Notes: generated from the sequence alone by a model not told the origin. A DNA stretch of 64,000 bases from an uncultured Victivallales bacterium (GCA_903837355.1 CAILUI010000116.1:1-64000), one strand, 5' to 3'; numbered from the stretch's first letter, positions 18,801 through 28,094 are shown. Numbers and translations are program-made.

Positions 18801-20738
18801 GGTGGCATTGAGGTCCACCCCGAAGACGTTGCTGTCGGCCAGGCGCATCTTGACGCGCTGCTTCTCGCGGGTGTAGTCGTCGTGGGCGAGGGTCTTCCCG
18901 GTTTCCTTCTGCTTGAGCCGCAGGTAGGCATCGGCAAGCTGGTTCACAACTTCGTTGGCGAACGAGGCGGAGCCGATGGCCATTTCGCAGACCGTAAGCT
19001 GGAGGATGTCGTCGGCCTTCTTGCCCTGCAACAACTCCTTCAGCGCATATTTCACCAGGCACTGGGTAAGGCTTTCCGGGGTGTAGTAGGAGGCGGACTT
19101 CTCGCGGTTTCGCCCGGCGAGCCGGTACACGTACTGGCTCTTTGGGTGCCGAAGCAGGCGGCGGGGCTCATTGCCGTGGGCGGGCGCATAGACGCGCTCG
19201 GCATCGGCGTAGTCCGCCAGTTCGGCTTCCGTGACGAAGTAGGCGTGGACCAATGGATTGTACTCCTGGTCCGCGGGTTTCACCTCGTAGAGATCGGTCT
19301 TGGCGAAGAAACCGGTATAGGAGAGCAGATTCTCGTACACCGCGCCGAGCTGGTTGATCCCAAGCTGGGCGTAGGAGATGCGCCCGGCGCGCGCCTGCCT
19401 GCCGTGGCCCTGTTTGCCCAGCGACAGCCGGCGGACGACTTCCTGCAACGTGCTGTTGCGGAAGCGCACGCGCTTGATGAGGGGGGCGTTGTCGGGGTCG
19501 AACAGGTGGCTCTTCAGCGGTGCGATGCTGAAGTCGTCGCGGATCGACGTACCCCCCGCGCTGAGCTCGCGGTGCCCCTGGAGTGCGCGGCCCTCGAAGA
19601 TGAGCCGGAAGAGAATGCGTATGGAACGGTCGAAGAAGACGCCGTCACGGTCCCGGTCGGTCTCCAGAGCGGCCATCTCTAGGTCGCGCAGGGACTCGAG
19701 GGAGTAGCCTTGGAGGTAGTCGTCGCTCTTCACCGGCAGATACCCGAGTTCCGGGCGGGCCTCCAGGTAATGGATGAACAGCAGCCGGTAGAGATAGCGC
19801 AGGCAGCCGCGGGTGAGTTCATCCGCGAGCCTCTGGTCGGGGGTGGAGAAGACCGCTTCCTTGCGGACTTCGCGGAGGTAGTACACCGCCTCATTGCCGA
19901 GCAGTTCGACGCATTCGCGGATGGCGTCCTTGAGATCCTCGGAGACGGAGAAGGCGTGGCGGTGGGAGTTCTCGTCAAGGGTGTCGAGCAGGGCGAAGCC
20001 CTCGGCGGGGCAGATGCTATCCCGGTGCAGCAGCGCGGCCACGGCGCGCAGGGCGCCCTCCTCGCGGCGGTTGAGGATTTCCCGAAGATCGAACGAGAGA
20101 TACCGCCGCTCGGGCCACTTGGTGCGGTCAATGAGGCAGACGTGCCCGCAGGAGACAAGCAGCACCCAGCGGGGCGGTTCGTCCAGCGAAAATACGTGGC
20201 GCGTGATGATGTCTTCCCAGGTCAGGGTCGCGCTCGGCACTTTGCCGCCGACCTGGGGATTGCCCCTGGCAGGATCGCCGACGTACTGCGCGGGGTCCAC
20301 ACTCAGGGTCAGCGGGTCGAGGCCGGGCTCCTCCGCGGGCGGCAATACCGGCAGGATCCACAGCAGCGGCGCGCCGGATGCCTTGTTGACTTCGGCGAGG
20401 AGCGGCAGCCTCAGGTCATCCTTGCCCACGGTGCGCCAGTCGCGGTGCGGTGCATACCCCAGGGCGGCGAGGAACTCGGTGAGCCAGGCGGTCTGCTCCT
20501 CCAGCCGGGGGCCGGCATCGCGCAGGCGGAAGAGGCGGTTGGACAGCCGGAAGTACGGGGCGGCGAGGGCGCGGAGCTTGGCCGGCGGCGGCCGGTGCGC
20601 CTCGGAATCGGGATGCGTGGCAGCCGCCTGCTCCCAGCGCGCGACCACGTCCTTGAGGTCACCCTCGAAGAGCGCCAGCAGGTAGTGCTGCGAGTAGTAC
20701 TCGTTGTGATTGGTCAGGCCGGTGAGGTCGAGTGCCAT
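15873..20738 (-). CDS. drmMI: large N6-adenine DNA methyltransferase (DISARM DrmMI-like)
   Basis: A 1621-aa protein. CEMAIGSASFANE at about residue 586 is a motif I region, FGVDLNATAVELAEISLWL follows, and GNPPW near 983 is the catalytic motif IV of N6-adenine methylases (Eco57I-like group). Long flanking regions probably hold target recognition and contacts to partners. It starts 3 bases after the SNF2 helicase gene with GGAGGG in front. The pair matches the drmD-drmMI order of class 1 DISARM. It should methylate host DNA to mark self. Four copies of a 7-bp repeat lie at the 3' end of the gene, just before the stop. Confidence 0.75.
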   Translation of the reverse strand: MALDLTGLTNHNEYYSQHYLLALFEGDLKDVVARWEQAAATHPDSEAHRPPPAKLRALAAPYFRLSNRLFRLRDAGPRLEEQTAWLTEFLAALGYAPHRDWRTVGKDDLRLPLLAEVNKASGAPLLWILPVLPPAEEPGLDPLTLSVDPAQYVGDPARGNPQVGGKVPSATLTWEDIITRHVFSLDEPPRWVLLVSCGHVCLIDRTKWPERRYLSFDLREILNRREEGALRAVAALLHRDSICPAEGFALLDTLDENSHRHAFSVSEDLKDAIRECVELLGNEAVYYLREVRKEAVFSTPDQRLADELTRGCLRYLYRLLFIHYLEARPELGYLPVKSDDYLQGYSLESLRDLEMAALETDRDRDGVFFDRSIRILFRLIFEGRALQGHRELSAGGTSIRDDFSIAPLKSHLFDPDNAPLIKRVRFRNSTLQEVVRRLSLGKQGHGRQARAGRISYAQLGINQLGAVYENLLSYTGFFAKTDLYEVKPADQEYNPLVHAYFVTEAELADYADAERVYAPAHGNEPRRLLRHPKSQYVYRLAGRNREKSASYYTPESLTQCLVKYALKELLQGKKADDILQLTVCEMAIGSASFANEVVNQLADAYLRLKQKETGKTLAHDDYTREKQRVKMRLADSNVFGVDLNATAVELAEISLWLNTIFEGAHVPWFGLQLANGNSLIGARRQTFPGDLLAVRPGHGGGKARWTEAVPDRVPWPAAAGHPRPTPLSFQPSAPSLPPRGSDAVYHWLVPDPGMSVYGDKVVRELKHAEIAAINTWRRQFCRAFDASDLKTLKALADAADGLWQRHLDACTTLRLRTTDPQPVWPEAPTTKPPTSTQWKDEQWAKTIRHPYSPYRRLKLAMDYWCALWFWPIEQAALLPSRDQFLMELSVLLGVTPTAPEVPQQGEFESLLVEIAGAQQQVQPDLELDDPAGVVNVEDLCRKLPRLALVAEIAHRRRFFHWELEFVDVFARRGGFDLIAGNPPWVKIAWNEGGLLSERNPAFAIRKLSAAAIAQGRDEQLAKPGVLADYLAEYEEFEGTQSFLNALQNYPLLKGQQTNLYKCFITRAWELNSPTGATGFLHPDGVYDDPNGGPLRRALYPRLRWHFQFQNELRLFAEVHHDCEAFSANVYSWPQDRPRFTHLANLFAVSTVDACFAHGGTGPVTGIKDAEGAWGTAGHRDRGIPVDTEALVLFARLYDGAGTPAGEARLPALHSRQLVDVLRRFAAYPRRLADLRDGYLATQHWNETGGQKDGTIQRETQFPGTPGELVLSGPHLHVSNPCNKTPRARCSLNSDYDVLDLETLPDDYLPRTNYVPACDPAEYRRRTPVVPWNDLKPVTEFYRLALRAMLSQAGERTLIGGIVIRNAAHVNGLQTIAFGSDQDLLALTSFSVSLVADFFIKSTGRTNLHDIPSSFPLLQPALRPTSRALVLNCLTTHYADLWSRCWDDAFRKQAWLGDDPRLDTAFWRNLTPAWTRHCALRADFARRWALVELDVLVARALGLTLEELQTLYRIQFPVLRQYEADTWYDQRGRIVFTCSKGLPGVGFARAEWNEIKDLQSGTVSRTITDTTLPTGPVERTLTYHAPFTRSDRETDYATVWGKLEGTGNGERGTRIVEQEEHL
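15904..15931. repeat. 7-bp tandem repeat in 3' end of methyltransferase gene
   Basis: GTTCCCC is repeated three times, with a near-complete fourth copy. The repeat lies about 30 bases from the stop of the methyltransferase and from the overlapping start of the ATPase. Because 7 is not a multiple of 3, a change in copy number would change the reading frame at the protein end. Confidence 0.85.
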
Positions 20739-20740
20739 GG

Positions 20741-23614
20741 TTACGCACCCTCCTGGCCGGTGAAGATGGCGGCAATGCGGATCGAAGGCTGATCCTCAGT
20801 CTCCAGCGTATCGCGGATCCACTGGCTGTACTCCTCGTACAGGTCGCGCACCTTGCGGACCTCGGCATCGCGAACCTGCGTCATCTTCTCGAAGCGGAAC
20901 TCAAGCTGTTGCGTGCGCGCACTGCGGAAGCCGGCCAGGCGTTCGAGCTGCTCGTCCAGGACGGGGCGGACCGCCGCGTCGAAGCCGAGTCGCGCCTGGC
21001 GCAGTTCGTCGCGCATGGCGTCAACGGCCGGCGCGATGAGGCGCAGCGCGCGCGAATCATCATGGGTGGCGGCCGGGTTGGGGATCTGGTCCAGGCCGAA
21101 ACGGGTGCGCTCGATCACGGCCTGGAGCTCGAGCGTTTCGCGCCGCACCTCGCCCTCGAAACGGAAACCTGCCCAACGCTGGATCAGGGAATGCCCTTTG
21201 CGGTTGGGGAGGACGCCGGTGGCCAGGATGATGACCTCCCCAGGGGCCAGGGCCGGCAGCGCCACCACGGGGGCGTCCTGGCGGCCGAAGGCGAAGAGGA
21301 TCTTGTCGTGCAGCCACTCCATGGCGGGGTGTTGCTGCCAGAGCAACTGGACGCGGGGCCAGCGCTGGTCCTCCTTGCGGCAGACTTTGATCTCGCGCAT
21401 GACGGCGGCGCGGTCGGCGGTGAGCACCCAGAGCTTGTCGGCGGGCTGGATCTCCGGCGGCAGGCGCTTCAACCGGTGCAGCAGATCCGGCGGCAGGTAG
21501 AGGTGGATCTCCTTCCGGTCCTCAAGGCATTCGACCTGGATGCCCGGGCCGGGGCGGGCCTGGACGAAGGCGATGGCGGCTTTCGCCCAGGTGAAGTCAT
21601 CCGGGTAAAACGAGGGGGGCACGGTTACCTCCTGGTCCACCGACACGGAATGGCCGGAGGCAGAAGGGAGCTCGCCGAGCAGCGCGGCCAGGAAGGGGTC
21701 CTCGGCCGGCGACGCCGCGCCGAAAGTGCTGGCAAACGCCGCGGAGCCGGTGCCCTTCTCGATGGCGGCGGCGACCTTCGCCTCTTCATCCTCCTGGGTG
21801 TACAGGCCGGTGAACTCCGAGGGGTCGCCGATGTTGGCCTGCACCTGCTGGTCCTTCTCGATCAGGATTTCGAGGATGCGCTGATCGCCGCGGATCTTCT
21901 CATGGCGGCTCTGGGTCAGCAGGTAGTAGAGCTGGGGCTGCTGCTCCTGGCCGTAACGATCAATGCGGCCGTTGCGTTGCTGGAAGGTCAGCAGCGACCA
22001 CGGGATGTCGAAGTGGATCATCCGGTGGCAGAGGTAGTGGAGGTTGATACCCTCCGCCGCCACGTCGGAGGCCAGCAGCAGGCGCAGGGGCGATTTCTCG
22101 TTGCCGAAGGCCTCCACCAGGGCCTGCTGGTCGACGTCGGTCATGCCGCCATGAAGAATCGCGACCTGGTTGGCGTGCAGGCCGAGGTCAGCCGGCAGGC
22201 GCTCACCCAGCCAGCGCAGGGTGGCGATGCGTTCGGTGAAGACCACCAGGCGGTCGTCGCCCTGGCGCGGGCTCCAGCCGATGGACTTGGGCGAACCGGG
22301 CCGCAGCAGGTCGAGCAACGCCTGGTACTTGGAGAACTCGGCGGGACCGATGTCCTGCAGGACGCCGGCCAGGGCCTGGAGTGCCGCCACATCGGCAGTA
22401 TAGCTGGCCGCGTCGGGGCGCTCCTGAGTGCGCTTGATGCGGCTGTCGATGGTGTCGAGGCAGGCCGCCGAGCTGGAGAACAGCGACTTCTCCAGCAGCG
22501 TCTTGAACAGCATGGAGCCGGTGCGCTCCTCGCGGTCGATCTGCTGGAACTGGAGTTCGGCCAGGCTGGTGTAGGCCGCCTCTTCCGCGGGGCTGGCCGG
22601 ATGCGGCATCTTGTGCACGACACGCTCGGGGAAGCTGCCGCGGACCTGGTCCTTGATGTCCTTCTTGAAGCGGCGGATGAAAAGCCCCTTGATGTCGGCC
22701 GGCCCGTAGTTGGTCTCGTCGCTGATCGCGGTCGGGTTCAGCATGTTCATGATGCTGGCGAAGGACTCGCGCCTGCCGTCGTGCGGGGTGGCGGAGAGCA
22801 GGATGAGGGAATCGGAGCGGGATGACAGCAGGTCCGCCACCCGGGCGCGCAGGGAATTGGTGCCGCGGCGGGCCACGTTGTGCGCCTCGTCGATCACGAT
22901 CACGTCCCACCAGGCCCCTTCGAGGTGGTTGCGGTACTCTCCGTCCTGCTTGATCGTGTCGATGGAGATGATGGTCTTGTCGAAGTAGTGGAACGGGTTG
23001 TGGTTGGTCGGGATGCGCGACCGGACCCGCTGCAGGCCGGCGGAATCCAGGCGGACCAGCGGGATGGAGAAGCGCGACCACAGCTCCTTCTGGAACTGGG
23101 TCATCATGGACTTCACCGTCAGGACCAGGATGCGCCGGCCCCGGCCGCGGCGGATCATCTCGGCGAGGAGAATGCCGCACTCGATCGTCTTACCCAGGCC
23201 CACGGCGTCCGCGATGAGGATGCGCTGGCGCGGTTGCTGGAGGGCCAGGCGGGCGGGGTCAAGCTGATAGGGCAGGACATCCATGGCGCCGCGGTGCCCG
23301 ATGACCAGACGCGCGTCCGGCGGCACCGACTGGCGGAGGAGGGCCTCCAGGAAAAGGCGCGTATCGCGGTAGTAGGGCGACGGGTCGCGCACCGGCTGGG
23401 TGGTCTTGGGATCGACCACGCGAATGGGCTCATCGAACTCCTTTTCGATGGCGTCGACGAACTTGGCTTCCCGGTCGCGCACCAGCGGCGACAGGCCGGT
23501 GACGGTCAGCACCTGGGCGCCTGAATGGGTGCGGTCGATGCGGCGGACAAGCCATTCCTCATCCCGCACGATGATCCTGCTGCCGGCCGATATGGCGGTG
23601 GTGGTGTCGGGCAT
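20741..23614 (-). CDS. drmD: SNF2-family helicase (DISARM DrmD-like)
   Basis: A 957-aa SF2/SNF2 ATPase. ADAVGLGKTIE (motif I) is at about residue 138, VIVIDEAHNVAR (motif II) at about 243, LLLSATP-type motif III follows, and QQRNGRIDRYGQ (motif VI) is near 545. The long C-terminal part after residue 600 has no obvious motif. The start at 23614 (MPDTTTAI) is chosen because in-frame sequence further upstream is Arg/Pro-rich noise. It is the first gene of the operon and probably remodels or tracks incoming DNA together with the methyltransferase. Confidence 0.8.
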   Translation of the reverse strand: MPDTTTAISAGSRIIVRDEEWLVRRIDRTHSGAQVLTVTGLSPLVRDREAKFVDAIEKEFDEPIRVVDPKTTQPVRDPSPYYRDTRLFLEALLRQSVPPDARLVIGHRGAMDVLPYQLDPARLALQQPRQRILIADAVGLGKTIECGILLAEMIRRGRGRRILVLTVKSMMTQFQKELWSRFSIPLVRLDSAGLQRVRSRIPTNHNPFHYFDKTIISIDTIKQDGEYRNHLEGAWWDVIVIDEAHNVARRGTNSLRARVADLLSSRSDSLILLSATPHDGRRESFASIMNMLNPTAISDETNYGPADIKGLFIRRFKKDIKDQVRGSFPERVVHKMPHPASPAEEAAYTSLAELQFQQIDREERTGSMLFKTLLEKSLFSSSAACLDTIDSRIKRTQERPDAASYTADVAALQALAGVLQDIGPAEFSKYQALLDLLRPGSPKSIGWSPRQGDDRLVVFTERIATLRWLGERLPADLGLHANQVAILHGGMTDVDQQALVEAFGNEKSPLRLLLASDVAAEGINLHYLCHRMIHFDIPWSLLTFQQRNGRIDRYGQEQQPQLYYLLTQSRHEKIRGDQRILEILIEKDQQVQANIGDPSEFTGLYTQEDEEAKVAAAIEKGTGSAAFASTFGAASPAEDPFLAALLGELPSASGHSVSVDQEVTVPPSFYPDDFTWAKAAIAFVQARPGPGIQVECLEDRKEIHLYLPPDLLHRLKRLPPEIQPADKLWVLTADRAAVMREIKVCRKEDQRWPRVQLLWQQHPAMEWLHDKILFAFGRQDAPVVALPALAPGEVIILATGVLPNRKGHSLIQRWAGFRFEGEVRRETLELQAVIERTRFGLDQIPNPAATHDDSRALRLIAPAVDAMRDELRQARLGFDAAVRPVLDEQLERLAGFRSARTQQLEFRFEKMTQVRDAEVRKVRDLYEEYSQWIRDTLETEDQPSIRIAAIFTGQEGA

Positions 23615-24175
23615 TGCGGTGCGTGGTTCCAGTTTGCCGGCGGACGGGCCGCGATTCGGGTCACTCCCCTGCCTCTTCCAGGCGGCATGTCTCCCCCTCG
23701 GCCGTGGCGGCCGCTGGGCAGCACGCACACGCCAAGGGCACACGAGCCTGGATAGGATAGGCTTGCCGACGCCCAATGCAAGGTACGTCGGCATAGTCGC
23801 GACCCGCGCTGGGGGCCGGCGGGCAGGACCCCGCCCAGGGCGGCCAGCGCGCCCCGTCTGGCAGCCGTTGCCAGTCGCCCCCGGCGTCGGGGGCGTCCGA
23901 CGCTTTCCCGCGCCTCCTGGGCGTTTCTACGGCCTCCAGCGCGGCGCGCACTGGAGGCCGCGCGCCGACATGGGATAAGGCGATGCGGGATACGGGAGAT
24001 TTGCCGAGGAGTGAGCAGGGGCTCCCAGGCCGGGCCGTGGTCCTTTTTATCGCTACGGTTCTTCGAACCGTAGCGCGACGGTCCTAGCGTGCTGCCAAGC
24101 TGCTACCAAGGCGTTCTCCGCGCCCGCTGCGCCAGGCGCAGTAGGCGCGTAGAATGCTGAGGCTAAACGCGATAT
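23615..24175. other. intergenic region upstream of defence operon
   Basis: No supported gene lies here. It should contain the promoter of the - strand defence operon, although I cannot place -35 and -10 boxes with confidence. A perfect 10-bp hairpin with a 5-base loop is at 24051-24075 (CGCTACGGTT...AACCGTAGCG). The rest is GC-rich sequence leading into the truncated tRNA. Confidence 0.5.
24051..24075. repeat. inverted repeat, 10-bp stem
   Basis: CGCTACGGTT and AACCGTAGCG are separated by CTTCG. A T-run lies before the hairpin on the + strand and an A-run follows it on the - strand, so it is not a standard Rho-independent terminator in either direction. It may be a protein-binding site near the attachment site. 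Confidence 0.5.
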
Positions 24176-24244
<69 letters not shown>

Positions 24245-24260
24245 ACATTCGTAAGTATGC

Positions 24261-24294
24261 AAACGCCAGAGGTTTACGATAACCTCTGGCGTTT
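24261..24294 (+). terminator. hairpin after tRNA fragment
   Basis: AAACGCCAGAGGTT and AACCTCTGGCGTTT form a perfect 14-bp stem with a 6-base loop, followed by GTGTTA. It resembles the terminator that normally follows a tRNA gene, although the U-tract is short. It sits between the attachment site and the integrase gene. Confidence 0.6.
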
Positions 24295-24359
24295 GTGTTA
24301 CAGAATGTTATCACTCTTGCGGCTTGACCGCGGGGTCGCCCAGAGCCATCTTGCTCGAC

Positions 24360-25655
24360 ATGGACGGGCAGATGGAATCCAACAAGTACCTGTGGCAACC
24401 GCGCCGCGATGGCCCTATCCACATCCGCATTTCCTACAACGGCGCCGACGGCAAGCGCACCCACTTCTGCCGCTCGCTGCGGACTTCACACTGGCCCACG
24501 GCCCGAAAGATCCGCGATGCCGAGTTTCTGCCGTTGATCCTTGACGCCAACAAGGCCAAGGCGCAGCTGGAACTCATCCTTGAGCTCTATCCGAAGTTGG
24601 TGGAGCAGCTCCCGCGCGGTGTCCACGGTGGCTGGGGCCCGGACCGTGACCCGGACGCGCCCACCCTTGATGCCTTGTGCCAGCGCTGGGGCGAGGCGAT
24701 TTCGGCACCCCGCGGCAACTACGCCATGGCCGAACGTAGTGCCAAGCGCTACCGGACCATCGTTGGTGAGTTTGCGACCCACGTCGGTGCGAAAACGCTT
24801 CTGACCGACATCACGCGCGACACTGTGAGCACCTACCGCGACGACAGACTCCAGACCTACGGTCGCTCGAAGAAGACTGTTGACCTCGAGGTCACGGCCC
24901 TGCGCAGCATGTTCCGCTACGGCGTCGACCGCATGGGCATGGAGGAGAACCCGGCCGACGGCGTGATGGTCCAGCGCACCAAGGCTGAGCGTAACCGCGA
25001 GACCAGAGTCAGTCGTCGCCGGGTGCCGACCCACGATGAGGCAGATCGGGTGTGCACTGCCTTCCCCGCCATCAGGGCCTACCCGGTCGAAGACTGCCAA
25101 GACTATGCGCTCTTCGCCCGCTACACCGGCCTGCGCCAAGGCGAGATCGCACAGTTGCAGGCGGACGATGTGGTGCTTCTCTCCGGCAACGCCTTTCTGG
25201 ATGGGGTGCTGCAGAACCCGGCTCAGCATCAGCAGACCTACCGGCCTGTTGATGGCGTGCCCAAGGGTACGGAGCTCTGCATCTACGTGAAGGACGCCGG
25301 GGATCGCGGCACCAAGACCGGGTTGGAGCGCGTCGTACCGGTGGCCGACAAGCTGCTGCCGGCGCTGAACCGGCGGCTTGGTGTGGCTTCAGGAAAGGAC
25401 CGCCAGCTCTTCCCGGCGGCCGCCGCCGACCGTGGCGCCATTTTCGGCCGTGCCTGGCTCAAAGGCGTCAAGAAGATCCACGCCGAGCTGACCATGCACG
25501 GATTTCGCCACTATGCCGCGAGCGAGATGGAGAATAACGGCGTCAGCCGCACCGTGGCCAGTGCCATCCTGGGGCATGTGGAGAACTCCGTCCACGGCGG
25601 CTATGTTCATGCGACGATCACGGCGCTGAGGGAGGCGGTGGAGAAGATCTGGTGA
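24360..25655 (+). CDS. tyrosine recombinase / integrase
   Basis: A 431-aa protein from the ATG at 24360; alternatives are TTG 24324 and ATG 24372. The catalytic domain shows TGLRQGE (Arg I), a Lys region around KTGLERVV, HGFRHYA (HxxR), LGHVE (His III) and GGYVHA with the nucleophilic Tyr. The N-terminal half has a SAM-like core-binding domain (residues about 130-230) and an AP2-like Arg/Lys-rich arm-binding start. It should integrate the element at the adjacent tRNA-Ser 3' end and excise it together with a recombination directionality factor, for which the small AlpA-like protein at 28337 is a candidate. Confidence 0.92.
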   Translation: MDGQMESNKYLWQPRRDGPIHIRISYNGADGKRTHFCRSLRTSHWPTARKIRDAEFLPLILDANKAKAQLELILELYPKLVEQLPRGVHGGWGPDRDPDAPTLDALCQRWGEAISAPRGNYAMAERSAKRYRTIVGEFATHVGAKTLLTDITRDTVSTYRDDRLQTYGRSKKTVDLEVTALRSMFRYGVDRMGMEENPADGVMVQRTKAERNRETRVSRRRVPTHDEADRVCTAFPAIRAYPVEDCQDYALFARYTGLRQGEIAQLQADDVVLLSGNAFLDGVLQNPAQHQQTYRPVDGVPKGTELCIYVKDAGDRGTKTGLERVVPVADKLLPALNRRLGVASGKDRQLFPAAAADRGAIFGRAWLKGVKKIHAELTMHGFRHYAASEMENNGVSRTVASAILGHVENSVHGGYVHATITALREAVEKIW

Positions 25656-25699
25656 AGCCGCTGCCGCGGGGGACCTTGCGGGCTTGAGCGGCGCCATTC

Positions 25700-28030
25700 T
25701 CACTTGTGGCGCGTTGGGTTCCGCGAAGTGGCCTTTCGGGACCTCGTTGGGCGCTCGCCCTTCGGCTTCCGGGGCAGCTTGGCCCACAGGCAAAGTGCCT
25801 CTGTTCTGAGGACTGGATCCAGTATCTTCACGATCCTGCGTGGCACGTGGCTCCTGATGCCAATCCGGCGCATAGCTTCGCCCTTGGTCTGGCGTTCCTC
25901 GACACATGAGTGCAGGACCTTGGTCAGTTGCGCGTCAGTGCATTGCATTGGGCGCCCTGTCGTCCGACGCTCCACGGAATCACCGTCGGTCATCCCCACA
26001 AAGTCCAGAATGTCGTGGGCACTCACACTGCGGTTGCGCTTCCGGGCCATGAAATGACGCTGGCAGTAGAGATCCCAGAACCACCCGGCCACGTGATTCT
26101 GTAGTTCTCGCACGTTACCCCGCGCCCAGTCTCTGCGCAGGCAGTCGCGGACCAGCGCCTCAGTGCCTGACGCCACAACGGTCCTGACCCACGTTGGGTC
26201 ACACACCACTGCGGCGGTGGCCTGCTTCAACAGAAGCCTGACCAGGCCGGGAATGTCCTGGGGCCGATCCCGCAGCGGCGGTAACCTGATAATGTGGCGG
26301 AAGCGTTCCAGAAGACCGGACTTCCATTGCTCGTGTCCCTGTGTGAAGTCATCATCGTTGGTGGCGGCCACGATTCTCATGTTGCCGGCTTTCAGGATCT
26401 TCGTGCCACCCAGCTTGGTATACTCCCCATCCTGAAGCACCCGGAGGAGTTTCATCCGCGTCTCTGCCCCCAGCCAGTGGATTTCGTCCAGGAATAGCGT
26501 CCCGTTGGCTGCCCTCTGGACTACACCATCTGTGGTGCCGATGGCGCCCGTGAACGCGCCCCGCTCATGACCGAACAGAATGCTGTCGCCCAGCGAGCTT
26601 GGTATGCACGCGCAGTTCACCCTGATGAGTGAGCCACCGGTACCCGATAGGCAGTGGATGGTTGCCGCAGCTAGTTCTTTACCGCAACCTGTCTCTCCGC
26701 AGATCAGGATGGGTTCGCTGCGTGCCTTTGCGGCCACGAGCAGCTGCCTGCTGGCCTGCTCCAGCGAACCGGAGTCCCAAACCAGACAGGCCAACCCGCG
26801 CAGATCGGTCGGGTGCGCGCCTGAAGCAGCCGTGCCACCGCTCTCTGCCGATGCATCAGGGCTCGGCAGAGAGCGCGAACTGGTCTCTCGGACAGCATCC
26901 CTAAAGGCCCTGACGAACTGGTTCGCGGCCCGACACATGCCAGAGAAGGCCAGCATCGGTCTAGTCGCTTCGGCGAACTCCTCGGGGGTAGCCCCACTCG
27001 GCATCAGGTAGATATCCGCCACCGGAGTCTGGCAGAACCACCCGCGGCCTCCCATGATGGGCACGAAGTTGGCGGGCAGGCAGAGCTGCACCAACCGCTC
27101 CGCTTCGGCCATATCCGCCGGTTCCACGGGGGCATAGGAGTCCCTACGGTTGCGTCCGGGACAGGTGCGGAACTCCTCAACCCACTGGTTGGAGCTCAGG
27201 AGTGACGCGGTCCATTCATTGCGCGTGCCGTCGATGCGGGGCACCGCGATTGTCTCTGGCAGTGTAGCCGGGCACCCTGAGTACAGGTGGAGGTAGGGTG
27301 GAACTCCCGTCGGATTGCCCGATCTGTCGGGTACACACCCCATCCGGCGCGCCGCCGCACCGCCGACAACGCTTGTGAGCACAGCTGGCGGTATCCCTGC
27401 AAGGACATTTCCCGCGGCCCATGCCGCCCGGATCCCGGGCGGGAAGTGCGGGAAGAAGATGAACACCGATGGACGTCCGAGAGTCCCCTGCACCATCTGC
27501 CCCGGTCGGGTGCTGCTGGTTTGGAGAGGCGCTGTTTGTCTGGCGGACGGACTGCGGGCGAACTCGCTCGCCACTTCGTATCTGGGGTCGGAACCGAGAA
27601 GTGCTTGGCGAAGTTCGCGTTCATCTGCCGACAGTTTCTTCACCCATTCGTATCCATCGAAGGGCTTCGATGGCGGCTCATCCCACAGCACTGCCGGCGA
27701 AACCGGCGTCTCGCCAGCCTGCGGACTCTGTTCATGAACTGGGATTGGCGTAGGTAGGAGATCACTGCCCATGAGCGACAGCGTTAGTGTGCTGCTATCC
27801 GGGACGATGAGATAGACCTGCCGAAACGCCTCGACCGGCACGCCTCCTCGGGGAGCGACTCCTGGATGCGGCTTCATCAACGAATCCCTGAACAAGTCCA
27901 GTTCGGCAGTTCCCTCTCTGATGACCGCGCTATCCAGAAGCCCGCTGAGCGCTTCCGTGAATCCGGTTTCCTCGCAGCACAGGACTACGCGCACTGCCCC
28001 CGTCGTGTCGGCGAAGCATGAAGCCTTCAT
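25700..28030 (-). CDS. sigma-54-dependent transcriptional activator
   Basis: A 776-aa protein. The central AAA+ domain has GETGCGKE (Walker A, about residue 447), an intact GAFTGA sigma-54 contact loop (about 490), GTLFLDEIH (Walker B, about 517) and the LLERFR...LPPLRDRPQDI segment typical of this class. The roughly 430-residue N-terminal sensor region is not a receiver, GAF or PAS domain that I recognise. The C-terminus has helix-turn-helix-like helices (EAMRRIGIRSHVPRRIV). A GGGGGGG run precedes the ATG. It is divergent from the replication operon and has a -24/-12 promoter in front of that operon, so it probably switches element genes on in response to an unknown cue. Confidence 0.88.
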   Translation of the reverse strand: MKASCFADTTGAVRVVLCCEETGFTEALSGLLDSAVIREGTAELDLFRDSLMKPHPGVAPRGGVPVEAFRQVYLIVPDSSTLTLSLMGSDLLPTPIPVHEQSPQAGETPVSPAVLWDEPPSKPFDGYEWVKKLSADERELRQALLGSDPRYEVASEFARSPSARQTAPLQTSSTRPGQMVQGTLGRPSVFIFFPHFPPGIRAAWAAGNVLAGIPPAVLTSVVGGAAARRMGCVPDRSGNPTGVPPYLHLYSGCPATLPETIAVPRIDGTRNEWTASLLSSNQWVEEFRTCPGRNRRDSYAPVEPADMAEAERLVQLCLPANFVPIMGGRGWFCQTPVADIYLMPSGATPEEFAEATRPMLAFSGMCRAANQFVRAFRDAVRETSSRSLPSPDASAESGGTAASGAHPTDLRGLACLVWDSGSLEQASRQLLVAAKARSEPILICGETGCGKELAAATIHCLSGTGGSLIRVNCACIPSSLGDSILFGHERGAFTGAIGTTDGVVQRAANGTLFLDEIHWLGAETRMKLLRVLQDGEYTKLGGTKILKAGNMRIVAATNDDDFTQGHEQWKSGLLERFRHIIRLPPLRDRPQDIPGLVRLLLKQATAAVVCDPTWVRTVVASGTEALVRDCLRRDWARGNVRELQNHVAGWFWDLYCQRHFMARKRNRSVSAHDILDFVGMTDGDSVERRTTGRPMQCTDAQLTKVLHSCVEERQTKGEAMRRIGIRSHVPRRIVKILDPVLRTEALCLWAKLPRKPKGERPTRSRKATSRNPTRHK

Positions 28031-28050
28031 CCGCGCCCCCCCGTTTACTA

Positions 28051-28094
28051 GACATAACTGATGCAGATAGCGAATAATAGTCTGTAGTTATGTC
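28051..28094. promoter_or_regulatory. 9-bp inverted repeat, probable activator binding site
   Basis: GACATAACT (28051-28059) and AGTTATGTC (28086-28094) are perfect inverted arms 26 bases apart. They lie 20-65 bp upstream of the activator gene and about 160-200 bp upstream of the -24/-12 element. That distance is normal for upstream activator sequences of sigma-54 enhancer-binding proteins. Confidence 0.55.

Noticed and set aside
25700-28030. RtcR-type regulator of RNA repair, because an RNA ligase is nearby
   Set aside because: The N-terminal region does not show the RtcR sensor pattern, and the RNA ligase is in a different transcription unit across the attachment site.
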